Part shown: positions 8,100 to 16,818 of the stretch, one piece after another
Layout of the letters: every line of letters starts with the position of its first letter
Numbering within the stretch: position 1 is the stretch's first letter
DNA from: Clostridiaceae bacterium
GTDB taxonomy: Bacteria > Bacillota > Clostridia > Lachnospirales > Lachnospiraceae
Assembly: GCA_902362865.1 (NCBI GenBank)
Contig: CABIYE010000009.1
Location: 15,935 to 79,934, forward strand
DNA: 64,000 bases
Direction of reading: 5' to 3'
The notes under the pieces: generated by a model
The model's database searches: none
Told to the model about the DNA's origin: nothing
What the model saw: the letters and a program-made list of their open reading frames with translations, nothing else
Made by a program: the position numbers and the translations under genes

Positions 8100-8669
8100 C
8101 TATTGTTGCTGCATCACACTTGTAATGGATGATTTTAACAGTTTTGTCAGGTATTCCGCAGTTTTTTGACGATCTTGCGTGTCGTGGTTCTTCACCCAGT
8201 CCATAAAAATTCCCGCAATGGCTTCCGTATAGAATTTAGTCATAAAGGTGCGGAAATCTTCAGAGAGAGTACAATGGCTTCTCTTTTCAGTCTGGCTGAT
8301 AATAGAGGATGTGATACCATAAAAATCTGTATAAAAGAAGCGTTTCATTTCTTCATGTCCAATGGAGTCATAGGCGCAGCTGATAATGTGATCGTTTTCT
8401 TCTACGTAATCCATGACGAAGGTTATGGCTTCTTCATAATCTATCAGCAAATCGAAGTGTTTTATTACATTGATAGCCTCTTCTTCGAACATCCATTTTA
8501 ATAAATCATAAATATCTTCAAAATGATAGTAAAAGGTTTTACGGTTTATATTACAGTCAGTGACAAGTTCACTGACTGTAATTTTTGAAAAAGGCTTTTT
8601 TTTCATAAATTTTTTCAGTGATTCTGCGAGAGCTTTTTTGGTGTTCTGTGATATTTCTGTTTGTCTCAT
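8100..8669 (-). CDS. TetR-family regulator, probable repressor of MMPL export operon
   Basis: 189 residues from ATG 8669, after GGAGG; the frame runs further upstream but without a ribosome binding site. The N-terminal TetR DNA-binding domain (KITVSELVTDCNINRKTFYYHFEDIYDLL, residues ~25-55) is followed by a helical ligand domain like the DhaS-type C-terminal family. It is divergent from the MMPL operon with a long palindrome between them, the classical arrangement of an autoregulated repressor of an efflux system. The inducing ligand is not predictable. Confidence 0.9.
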   Translation of the reverse strand: MRQTEISQNTKKALAESLKKFMKKKPFSKITVSELVTDCNINRKTFYYHFEDIYDLLKWMFEEEAINVIKHFDLLIDYEEAITFVMDYVEENDHIISCAYDSIGHEEMKRFFYTDFYGITSSIISQTEKRSHCTLSEDFRTFMTKFYTEAIAGIFMDWVKNHDTQDRQKTAEYLTKLLKSSITSVMQQQ

Positions 8670-8725
8670 TTTTAAACCTCCGGTGAAGACCATTATAAAC
8701 AAGAATGTCTGGTAAGTGCAAGATA

Positions 8726-8771
8726 AAAACCGGACATTTGTCCCAACAAATTTGTTGTTTTGTCCGGTTTT
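8726..8771. promoter_or_regulatory. Palindromic operator between tetR and MMPL operon
   Basis: Outer arms AAAACCGGACA and TGTCCGGTTTT (11 bp, perfect) enclose an inner palindrome centred on AACAAATTTGTT. The whole element is 46 bp in the divergent region and is the obvious TetR target. The two nested dyads are offset by about two bases, which could mean two overlapping dimer sites. Confidence 0.75.
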
Positions 8772-8864
8772 ACGCAAAAATATAGTATTTGACCGTTTTA
8801 TGGAACTGCAGACAAGGAATATAGTGTGTATGAAAATATTAGAAAACCAGGAGGGATGTATCAA

Positions 8865-9173
8865 ATGTCACAGTATGTGTATAAAATTATCATGTACGTT
8901 CCTATTGGACAACGAAAAGGAAGTATGGTGGTAAATACCGTAGGAGATAAGATTGAGGGCAGAATGGAGATATTAGGCCATTCGGAGCCGTTCGGCGGCG
9001 TAATTGACGCAGAAGGAAATTGCTATATTGAAGGACGGTTTCACACATTGATGAACGAGATTCCGTTTATTGCACGGGGCACTGTCCGGGAAGACCAATT
9101 ACATCTGCTGATACAAAGAGAACAGGATACATATGAGATTTTTGGCGATGCCTGTGCTGGTGGAAAGGAGTAA
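8865..9173 (+). CDS. Small beta-rich protein of unknown function in MMPL operon
   Basis: 102 residues from ATG 8865, nine bases after AGGAGGG; an ATG at 8856 is too close to the ribosome binding site. The sequence looks beta-rich (YVYKIIMYVPIGQRKG, IEGRMEILGHSEPFGG, CYIEGRFHTL) with alternating hydrophobic residues, no signal peptide and no membrane segment. I do not recognise the family. It is the first gene after the TetR operator and lies 4 bases ahead of the MMPL gene, so it is probably co-regulated and may act with the exporter. Confidence 0.75.
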   Translation: MSQYVYKIIMYVPIGQRKGSMVVNTVGDKIEGRMEILGHSEPFGGVIDAEGNCYIEGRFHTLMNEIPFIARGTVREDQLHLLIQREQDTYEIFGDACAGGKE

Positions 9174-9177
9174 AAAT

Positions 9178-11259
9178 ATGCATAAATTTTATACAGGCGT
9201 TGTAAAATACCGCAGGGCAATTATGGTTTTTTTTGTGGTTTCTGCAATCATCTGCCTGTTTTTGTCTGATTTTGTTGAGGTTAATTATGATATGAATGAT
9301 TACCTGCCTCAGGATTCTGCATCGACAATAGCTCTGGATGTGATGGAGACAGAGTTTGATGGAGGAATTCCCAATGCACGTGTTATGGTAAATGACGTGT
9401 CGATACCGCAGGCTCTGGAGTATAAAGAAGAGTTAAAGCAAATTGACGGAGTGCAGGATGTTACCTGGCTGAATGATACGCTGGATATTTCCATACCAAT
9501 CGAAACGCAGGATGCAGATACGGTGGAGACATATTATAAGGATGGCACGGCGCTATTTACGGTAACGATAGAGGAAGAGAAGCGGGTGGAGGCAGTGGAC
9601 GCAATCCGGGAATTAATCGGGGATGAAAATTCCATGACAGGAAGTGCGGTGTCGACTGCAACGGCAACTACAAATACAGTATCAGAAATCAGAAAAATTG
9701 CTCTTATTGCCGTGCTTTTTGTGCTTTTTGTGTTACTGCTTACTACAAATTCCTGGATAGAGCCGGTGCTGATTATGGTCGGGCTGGGTATTGCGATTCT
9801 CATTAATAACGGGACAAATCTAATCTTTGGAGAGATTTCTTTTGTTACCAACGCGGCGGGCAGTATCTTGCAGTTGGCGGTTTCTCTGGATTATTCCGTA
9901 TTTTTGATTCACAGATTTGAAGAATGCCACAAAGAATATCTTAATGCAGAGGAGGCCATGGTGCAGGCTTTATGCAAATCCACAAGTTCGATTCTGTCCA
10001 GTGGGCTGACGACTGTAATTGGCTTTCTGGCATTGTGTTTGATGCAGTTTTTGCTGGGACCTGATCTGGGATTGGTTTTGGCAAAAGGAGTTGCCCTCAG
10101 TCTGATTACGGTATTTATTTTTATGCCGGCTTTCATCCTTACCACTTATAAAGGATTGGACAGAACGCGGCATAGACCTTTTTTGCCGGATTTTCACAGG
10201 TTTGGACGGGGAGTGTGCAGGCTGATGATTTCGTTTGTCTGCGTTTTTGCAGTGTTGGTTGTACCGGCTTATCTGGCGTCAAATTCTAATAGTTATTATT
10301 ATGGTTCCAGCCATATGTTTGGGGAAGAGACGAAGATGGGTTCAGATATTAAAAAAGTAGAAGCGGTATTTGGCGAAAGCGATACCTATGTATTGCTGGT
10401 GCCGAAGGGAAATACTTCTGTGGAAAAAGAACTTTCCAATGAACTACACACGGTGCCACAGGTCACCAGTATTATTTCTTATGTGGATATGGCAGGAGCA
10501 GAAATCCCCAGGGATTTTCTGGATGAAGATACACTTTCCCTGCTGGAATCAGAACATTACAGTCGTATGGTAATTACTGTGGATGCAGACTATGAAGGAG
10601 AAGAAACCTTTGCGTTAGTAGAAACGATTCGGGGGATTGCAAAGGAGTATTATCCGGATACTTATTATCTGGCGGGGGAAGGCGTCAGTACTTATGATTT
10701 AATGGATACCGTAACAGCAGATATGGTGAAGGTCAACGCTGTGGCGATTATTGCCGTATTGCTGGTATTGATGCTGCTTCTGAAGTCGGTTCCGTTGTCA
10801 ATTATTTTGGTTTTAAGTATTGAAACAGCAATTTGGCTGAATCTTTCGGTACCTTATATGTTAGGAACAAAAGTATTTTACATTGCCTATCTAATCATAA
10901 GTTCCGTTCAATTGGGGGCGACTGTGGATTACGCGATTTTGTTCTCCGATCGTTACCGGGAGTTCCGGGAGAGCTATCCGAAAAAGAAGGCAGTAACGGA
11001 GACTGTGGCTTCCGTAATCGTTTCCGTTATGACTTCAGGAAGTGTACTGACAGTAGTTGGATTCTTGCTGGGATATCTGTCATCGAATCAACTGTTAGCC
11101 CAGCTTGGCAAGTTCCTGGGAGTAGGGGCGATCTGCTCGTTATTGATTGTGCTATTTGTTTTGCCGGGATTCCTGTACTTATTTGACCGGCTGTTTATCA
11201 AAAAAACCGTAGGAGACAAGAAAAAGAGTGAAGGAGGAGTCAAAAATGAGCAAAAATAA
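9178..11259 (+). CDS. MMPL/RND-family membrane transporter
   Basis: 693 residues from ATG 9178, after AAAGGAG. Two homologous halves: membrane segment near residue 15-35, a periplasm-type loop, five membrane segments around 175-360 (LDYSVFLIHRF motif), then a second loop and five segments around 530-680 (TVDYAILFSDRYREF motif). This is the MMPL/hydrophobe-RND pattern, a proton-driven exporter of lipids or amphiphiles. It overlaps the next gene by 14 bases. Together with the TetR regulator and the repeat protein downstream it forms one induced export unit. Substrate unknown. Confidence 0.9.
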   Translation: MHKFYTGVVKYRRAIMVFFVVSAIICLFLSDFVEVNYDMNDYLPQDSASTIALDVMETEFDGGIPNARVMVNDVSIPQALEYKEELKQIDGVQDVTWLNDTLDISIPIETQDADTVETYYKDGTALFTVTIEEEKRVEAVDAIRELIGDENSMTGSAVSTATATTNTVSEIRKIALIAVLFVLFVLLLTTNSWIEPVLIMVGLGIAILINNGTNLIFGEISFVTNAAGSILQLAVSLDYSVFLIHRFEECHKEYLNAEEAMVQALCKSTSSILSSGLTTVIGFLALCLMQFLLGPDLGLVLAKGVALSLITVFIFMPAFILTTYKGLDRTRHRPFLPDFHRFGRGVCRLMISFVCVFAVLVVPAYLASNSNSYYYGSSHMFGEETKMGSDIKKVEAVFGESDTYVLLVPKGNTSVEKELSNELHTVPQVTSIISYVDMAGAEIPRDFLDEDTLSLLESEHYSRMVITVDADYEGEETFALVETIRGIAKEYYPDTYYLAGEGVSTYDLMDTVTADMVKVNAVAIIAVLLVLMLLLKSVPLSIILVLSIETAIWLNLSVPYMLGTKVFYIAYLIISSVQLGATVDYAILFSDRYREFRESYPKKKAVTETVASVIVSVMTSGSVLTVVGFLLGYLSSNQLLAQLGKFLGVGAICSLLIVLFVLPGFLYLFDRLFIKKTVGDKKKSEGGVKNEQK

Positions 11260-13351
11260 AAAATATAAAAAGATAATGGCAGTAACAATGTGCGGCGCTT
11301 TGGCAGCAGGGATGGTTCTTTCGGTTTATGCGGATGAAGCGGCGGTTAAAGATGAAAATGTTTATGTGAATCTGAACGGGGATGGAAGTGTGGCAGACGT
11401 ATATGTTGTGAATGAATATATGCTGGATGCGGACACCGATATTGTGGATTATGGAGAGTATTCTTCTGTAGAGAATTTAAGTTCAGAGGAGGAAATCATA
11501 AAAAAAGGAGACAAGGTTACTGTCGAGGCAGATCAGGGTAAATTTATTTATCAGGGAAGTCTGGAAAATGCAGTGTTACCGTGGATTATCAGCATTTCTT
11601 ATACATTGGATGGGAAAAAAGTGACTGCAGAAGAATTGGCGGGAGCAGATGGAAAATTGGAGATTCATGTGGATATAAAGGAAAATCCGGATTCTGACGA
11701 TACATTTTTCGACAATTATCTCATGCAGGCAACGGTGACTTTAAATACAGATTATTGCAGTGACATTATTGCGGATGGGGCGACACAGGCAAATGTAGGT
11801 ACAGACAGGCAGCTCCTTTACAATATTATGGCCGGGCAGGAAAAAGAGTTTACGATAAAGGCAGATGTGACAGACTTTGAGATGACGGCGATTTCTTTTC
11901 AGGCTGTGCCCATGTCCTTTGCTATTGACAGTGATGCTATTGATAAAGAAGGCCTTGCCGAAAAAACAGATGAAATAAAGGATGCTGCAGAGGCGTTTGA
12001 TGACGGAGCGAAGGCGCTGGATGACGGGACCGGAAAACTTTTGGGCGGAGCAGCAGAATTGAAGAAGGGGACGGACGAACTTTTTAGCGGAACCTTAGTA
12101 TTGGAACGGGGATTCGGAAGTCTGACAGAGGGAAGCACAGCATTAAAAACAGGAACAGAAGAACTTTCCGGCAGCCTGGAGCAGATGCAGCAGGGAGCAG
12201 GTGAGCTGAAAAGTGGATTAAATGCCCTGACAGCGAATTCACCGGAATTGACAGAAGGATCGGCAGAAGTAAAAGCAGCGTTGCAGCAGATTCAGTCCAG
12301 TCTGAACAGCATTGAGACGGGGACAGAACAGATGCAGGTATTGTTGGATAGCTCCGCACAGATTCTGGCAGGTATTGAGCAGGCAGAAGCAGGGGCAGGG
12401 CAGGTCGCCGGCGGACTGGGAGTGATACAAGGCAGTTATGGTAATGTAAATGATTTAAAAACGGCAAACAGTAATGCGGCGGCATATCTGAACGGGCTTG
12501 TGGATCAGGTGAATGTTGTCCTGGGAAGCCTTCCCGGTGAAACTGTGGAACAGATTGCGGCAATGGGAGGTATAGATATCAATGGAACAATCAGTACCGT
12601 ATCCGGTATTGCGGCGCTGTTAGAGCAGGACAACGATGCACTTGGTAATTTCCAGGGTGGAGTGGATCAGGCGGCGGCAGGAGCATCGGAAGTAAATGCC
12701 GGGCTGGCAACATTAAGTTCCCAGTATAAGCAGTTTGACGAACAGGTGCAGAGTCTGCCGGTTATCCTGGAAAGTATGGTGACGGATGAGATGCAGCCAT
12801 TAAAAGATGCAATCAATCAGCTTACGAAAGAATACGAAAGTCTGGATACAGGACTTAACAGCTACATGGAAGGAGTGTCCGGCATTCAATCCAGTTATGA
12901 TACCTTGAATGCTGCGTTAGGCCAGGCGGCGGCAGGAGCAGACGCACTGGCAGAAGGGGCAGGAAATCTGGCAGCAGGAAACGTCAGCCTTTCTTCAGGA
13001 GCATCGGGATTAATCGTCGGCACGCAGAAACTGCAGGCAGGTGCGAGTGAGGTTGTGGATGGATTGTCGGAACTAAAGGATGGTACAGGAGAACTTCTGG
13101 ATGGAACCGGAGAATTCTCCGAGCAGGTTTCCGGCATAGACGAAAAGATAGAGGAAGAAATTGATAAAGCGGTTGAAGAAATTGCGGGTGGTGATTTTGA
13201 AGCGGTTTCCTTTGTTTCTGAAAAAAATAAAAATATAGGGCTGGTGCAGTTTGTGATGCAGACAGAAGCAATCAGCGTCCCGGAGGAGACGGAAGAGGAG
13301 CCTGCAGAGAAAGAGGAAAGTGTTTGGGACAAAATTAAGAACCTGTTTTAA
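11246..13351 (+). CDS. Secreted YhgE-like repeat protein with signal peptide
   Basis: 701 residues from ATG 11246 after AAGGAGGAGT. Signal peptide in residues 1-30 (KKYKKIMAVTMCGALAAGMVLS). After a ~200-residue beta domain come many degenerate GxxxLxxGxxxLxxG-type units (GAKALDDGTGKLLGGAAELK, GELKSGLNALTANSPEL), as in the YhgE/Pip extracellular coiled-coil proteins. A charged tail WDKIKNLF closes it, without a clear C-terminal membrane span. In Firmicutes such proteins often pair with MMPL-like transporters and may bridge the cell wall. Coupled by a 14-base overlap to the transporter. Confidence 0.8.
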   Translation: MSKNKKYKKIMAVTMCGALAAGMVLSVYADEAAVKDENVYVNLNGDGSVADVYVVNEYMLDADTDIVDYGEYSSVENLSSEEEIIKKGDKVTVEADQGKFIYQGSLENAVLPWIISISYTLDGKKVTAEELAGADGKLEIHVDIKENPDSDDTFFDNYLMQATVTLNTDYCSDIIADGATQANVGTDRQLLYNIMAGQEKEFTIKADVTDFEMTAISFQAVPMSFAIDSDAIDKEGLAEKTDEIKDAAEAFDDGAKALDDGTGKLLGGAAELKKGTDELFSGTLVLERGFGSLTEGSTALKTGTEELSGSLEQMQQGAGELKSGLNALTANSPELTEGSAEVKAALQQIQSSLNSIETGTEQMQVLLDSSAQILAGIEQAEAGAGQVAGGLGVIQGSYGNVNDLKTANSNAAAYLNGLVDQVNVVLGSLPGETVEQIAAMGGIDINGTISTVSGIAALLEQDNDALGNFQGGVDQAAAGASEVNAGLATLSSQYKQFDEQVQSLPVILESMVTDEMQPLKDAINQLTKEYESLDTGLNSYMEGVSGIQSSYDTLNAALGQAAAGADALAEGAGNLAAGNVSLSSGASGLIVGTQKLQAGASEVVDGLSELKDGTGELLDGTGEFSEQVSGIDEKIEEEIDKAVEEIAGGDFEAVSFVSEKNKNIGLVQFVMQTEAISVPEETEEEPAEKEESVWDKIKNLF

Positions 13352-13356
13352 GAGGC

Positions 13357-13385
13357 TTTACACTGTTCGACGAAATCACTATAAT
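13357..13385 (+). promoter_or_regulatory. Sigma-A promoter for response regulator operon
   Basis: TTTACA, a 17-base spacer and TATAAT (13380-13385), directly after the end of the export operon. The spacer resembles that of the promoter at 7705 (CTGTTCGACGAAATCAC against CTATTCAAAGAAATCAT). Confidence 0.75.
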
Positions 13386-13420
13386 AAATAGAAGAAAACA
13401 AGATGTCGGACAGGTGAAAA

Positions 13421-14080
13421 ATGGGTTTGAAAAAAATATTGATTATTGATGATGATTTATATATTGGCAATATGCTGGAAGAGATACTTACCAGGGAGGG
13501 CTACAGTGTTTCCCGCGCTTATTCAGGGACGGAAGCATTGCTTGCCCTTTCCCGGGCAAAGCCGGATCTTGTACTGCTTGACCTGATGCTGCCGGGGCTG
13601 AATGGAGAAGAGGTTCTTCCGCATATAAAAGGAATTCCTGTTATTGTAGTGAGCGCAAAGGTAGATATTGACCATAAAGTAGAGGTGCTGCTTGGAGGTG
13701 CCGTTGATTACGTGACGAAGCCGTTTAACACGAAAGAGCTTCTGGCGCGTATTGCGGTGCAGCTTCGTACTGCGGCGCCTTTTTTTAGTTCAACTTTAAC
13801 ATTTGATGGTCTGACTCTGGATATGGATACCCACATGGTTGCGTTTGAGACAACCGAGATTAAGCTGACGAGAACGGAGTTTGCAATTTTAAAACTACTG
13901 ATGCAAAATCCCTCGCAGGTTATTACGAAATCACAGATCCTGGAGCGAATCAGTGAAAATACTCCGGATTGCACGGAAAATTCCCTGAAAATGCATATCA
14001 GCAATCTGCGCAGAAAGCTTCGGGAAGTAAGCGGCAGGGATTACATAGAGGCTGTATGGGGAATTGGATTCAAACTTTAA
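13421..14080 (+). CDS. OmpR/PhoB-family response regulator
   Basis: 219 residues. Receiver domain (residues ~5-115) with acidic pocket IIDDD, phospho-acceptor Asp in LVLLDLMLP, and Lys in VTKPF; winged-helix output domain (~125-219) ending in RDYIEAVWGIGFKL. It heads a four-gene unit with an ABC ATPase, a permease and a sensor kinase, the layout of clostridial antimicrobial-peptide sensing and immunity modules. The likely targets are the ABC genes that follow. The inducing compound cannot be read from the sequence. Confidence 0.93.
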   Translation: MGLKKILIIDDDLYIGNMLEEILTREGYSVSRAYSGTEALLALSRAKPDLVLLDLMLPGLNGEEVLPHIKGIPVIVVSAKVDIDHKVEVLLGGAVDYVTKPFNTKELLARIAVQLRTAAPFFSSTLTFDGLTLDMDTHMVAFETTEIKLTRTEFAILKLLMQNPSQVITKSQILERISENTPDCTENSLKMHISNLRRKLREVSGRDYIEAVWGIGFKL

Positions 14081-14156
14081 GAAATCTTTACGTTTTTCTT
14101 TACTGGTTCCTTTACGATTATCCGATAGAATATCAGCAATAAGGAGGTTGATATTT

Positions 14157-15071
14157 ATGGATTATATTTTGAGAACGAATGATTTGAGTAAAAGCTACAG
14201 GGATTTCAAGGCGTTAGACGGGTTGTCTATGAATGTCCCGCGGGGCGCAATTTACGGATTTGTAGGCAAGAACGGAGCAGGAAAGACGACGTTGATTCGT
14301 CTGATCTGCGGGCTGCAGGAGCCTACATCGGGAAGTTACACATTGTATGGAAGAGAAAATGCAGACAGGGAGATGAGAAAGTCGCGCAGAAGAATGGGGG
14401 CTGTTGTGGAGACGCCGTCTATTTATCTGGATATGACGGCAGAAGATAATCTGAGGCAGCAGTACCGTATTCTGGGGCTTCCGTCTTTTGACGGGTTGGA
14501 AGATGTCTTGAAGCTGGTGGGGCTTGAAAATACAGGAAAAAAGAAAGCGAAGCACTTTTCCCTGGGTATGCGCCAGAGACTGGGAATTGCCATAGCACTT
14601 GTTGGTGATCCGGATTTTCTTGTGCTGGATGAGCCTGTAAATGGTCTTGATCCACAGGGAATTATTGAGATACGGGAGCTGATTTTACGGCTGAATCATG
14701 AGCGGCAGATTACGGTTCTTATTTCCAGCCATATTCTGGATGAATTGTCCAGGCTTGCGACCCATTACGGATTTATTGACAGCGGGCGTATTGTCAGGGA
14801 ATTAAGCGCAGAGGAGTTAGAGGCGGCATGCAGGAAATGTATCCGCATAGAAGTAAGCAATACCGGGACGCTGGCCTGTGTGCTTGACGAAATGAAGTTG
14901 GATTACAAGATTCTTACGGACACAGAGGCATATGTGTACGCAAAGGTAAATGTGACGGAGCTGGTGCTTGCACTTGCAGAGCGTGACTGTGAGGTATTCT
15001 CTGTGCAGGAGAAAGAGGAAAGCCTGGAAAGCTATTATGTCAGTCTGGTAGGAGGTGGAAAGAATGAGTAA
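14157..15071 (+). CDS. ABC transporter ATPase, bacitracin/lantibiotic-immunity type
   Basis: 304 residues from ATG 14157 after AAGGAGG. Walker A GKNGAGKTTL (~residue 39), signature FSLGMRQR, Walker B FLVLDEP, and switch His in ISSHILDEL. The C-terminal ~80 residues form the variable extension of BcrA-like ATPases. It powers the permease encoded next, with which it overlaps by 8 bases. The role in resistance to a cell-envelope-active peptide is inferred from family and operon company. Confidence 0.92.
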   Translation: MDYILRTNDLSKSYRDFKALDGLSMNVPRGAIYGFVGKNGAGKTTLIRLICGLQEPTSGSYTLYGRENADREMRKSRRRMGAVVETPSIYLDMTAEDNLRQQYRILGLPSFDGLEDVLKLVGLENTGKKKAKHFSLGMRQRLGIAIALVGDPDFLVLDEPVNGLDPQGIIEIRELILRLNHERQITVLISSHILDELSRLATHYGFIDSGRIVRELSAEELEAACRKCIRIEVSNTGTLACVLDEMKLDYKILTDTEAYVYAKVNVTELVLALAERDCEVFSVQEKEESLESYYVSLVGGGKNE

Positions 15072-15924
15072 ATTATTATCTGCCGAATTTGTGAGATTGT
15101 GTAAAAGCTTTGTTTTTAAATTAGGGATATTGTTTTCGGCCGGCTCAGGCGTATTTATGGTTCTGATGCGATGGGCGGATGTAAGAAAAAATGCGGATGA
15201 ATATGCGCAGCTGAGTGTGGAATATAGCAATACAGACGCTTTGATTTTTGTAGGAGGGCTTTATCTTATTTTTGCGGCTGCTGTGGTGGTCGGACTTTTT
15301 GTGGGAACGGAATATTCGGATGGAACCATTCGCAACAAGCTGTCGGCAGGACACGCGCGAAGGGATATTTATCTGTCAAAGCTTATCGTCTGTGCCGCTG
15401 CAGACGTTGTGATATATGTAGTGTATATCCTGGTAGTCCTGGGATTGGGGCAGATTCTGCTTGGCGGAACGACATTTCATGTGAAAGAGATTCTTGTTTT
15501 CGGGGCGGCAGGTATTACCGCCATGCTGGCAATGACTGCTTTGCTTTTACTGTTCTCTATGTCAATTCAAAGTAAAGCATCGGGTTCCGTTGTCTGCCTG
15601 CTTTCTGCCATTATTTTGCTTTTTGCAGCGCTTATCATCTATCAGCGCCTGGAAGCCCCGGAATATTACGAAGCCTATTCTTATGTTGATGAAGAAACGG
15701 GCGAGACTATAGAAGTAGAAAGGGAGAAAAATGACCGATATTTGTCAGGAAGGAAGAGAGAGGTTTATGAATTTTTGTATAATTTTCTTCCGGTTTCTCA
15801 ATTATACCAGATTGCAATGAATGAGCCGGACAATTTGAAGCTGATGGTAGTATATGATTTTGTAATTGTTGTAATTACAACAGGTGTGGGGATTGCGATT
15901 TTTAAGAAAAAGAATATCAAATAG
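15064..15924 (+). CDS. ABC-2 type permease
   Basis: 286 residues from ATG 15064 (AGGAGGTGG upstream). About six hydrophobic segments: near 18-35, 62-85, 112-140, 145-170, 175-200 and 262-282. A cytoplasm-facing signature EYSDGTIRNKLSAGHARRDIY, typical of BcrB/LanE-like permeases, sits after the second segment, and a hydrophilic loop (YSYVDEETGETIEVE) lies between the fifth and sixth. Partner of the preceding ATPase; overlap of the genes supports co-translation. Confidence 0.9.
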   Translation: MSKLLSAEFVRLCKSFVFKLGILFSAGSGVFMVLMRWADVRKNADEYAQLSVEYSNTDALIFVGGLYLIFAAAVVVGLFVGTEYSDGTIRNKLSAGHARRDIYLSKLIVCAAADVVIYVVYILVVLGLGQILLGGTTFHVKEILVFGAAGITAMLAMTALLLLFSMSIQSKASGSVVCLLSAIILLFAALIIYQRLEAPEYYEAYSYVDEETGETIEVEREKNDRYLSGRKREVYEFLYNFLPVSQLYQIAMNEPDNLKLMVVYDFVIVVITTGVGIAIFKKKNIK

Positions 15925-15933
15925 GAGATTACT

Positions 15934-16818
15934 ATGGAAATGTGGTTGTGCGCCGTCATTGGCATTTTGGTTTTGAAAATCTATTTATTGCGAAAAAGTG
16001 TAAGGGAAATAGAAGATGGATTTGTAGAAAGGCTCACAACCGACACAAATACGCTGATTGATATTTCCAGCCATGATAAGGCAGTGAAGGATCTGGCAAA
16101 TACAATCAATGGACAGCTTAGACAGCTAAGAGAAGAACGGCACCGTTTCTGTCAGGGTGACAGGGAGCTTAAGGACGCAGTGACAAATATTTCTCATGAC
16201 CTGCGGACTCCGTTGACTGCTATCTGTGGTTATCTGGATCTGCTGGAGCAGGAAGAAAAGTCGGAGGCAGCGGAGCGTTATACGGAGATCATTCGGAACC
16301 GGACAGAGCTTCTAAAGCAGTTGACAGAAGAACTGTTTCGATATTCGATTGTTTTAGCTGATGAAAATGACAGAGCAAGAGAGCCTGTCGTGCTGAATCA
16401 TGTACTGGAAGAGAGTATTGCAGCATTCTATACTTCTTTTCGTGAAAGAGGAATCCAGCCGGACATCCGGCTTCCAAAACAGCCGGTAGTCCGGATGCTG
16501 GATCCAGTTACTCTGCCCCGTGTATTTTCAAACCTCCTCCATAATGCCATGAAATACAGTGATGGAGATTTGCAGATCACATTAACGCAGGACGGAGAGA
16601 TTACTTTCATTAACCAGGCATCCTCGTTAAATGAAGTGCAGGTTGGCAGATTGTTTGACCGATTCTATACGGTGGAAACTGCCAGGAAATCCACAGGACT
16701 GGGGCTTGCGATTGCCCGGCGCCTGGTGGGGCAGATGGGTGGCAGTATATCTGCTGAATATAAAGATGGTAAATTGTGTATCCGTATTCTTTTCCCTGCT
16801 ATTTATAAAATTCAATGA
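15934..16818 (+). CDS. Sensor histidine kinase with minimal input region
   Basis: 294 residues. A single N-terminal hydrophobic segment (residues ~3-22) and no sensory domain; then the HisKA box NISHDLRTPLTAICGYLDLL (phospho-His) and HATPase motifs NLLHNAMKYSDGD (N box) and STGLGLAIARRLVGQMGG (G box). With so short an input region it probably senses through the ABC transporter, as known for Bce-type modules. The last 20 bases overlap the end of aroC on the other strand. Confidence 0.92.
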   Translation: MEMWLCAVIGILVLKIYLLRKSVREIEDGFVERLTTDTNTLIDISSHDKAVKDLANTINGQLRQLREERHRFCQGDRELKDAVTNISHDLRTPLTAICGYLDLLEQEEKSEAAERYTEIIRNRTELLKQLTEELFRYSIVLADENDRAREPVVLNHVLEESIAAFYTSFRERGIQPDIRLPKQPVVRMLDPVTLPRVFSNLLHNAMKYSDGDLQITLTQDGEITFINQASSLNEVQVGRLFDRFYTVETARKSTGLGLAIARRLVGQMGGSISAEYKDGKLCIRILFPAIYKIQ

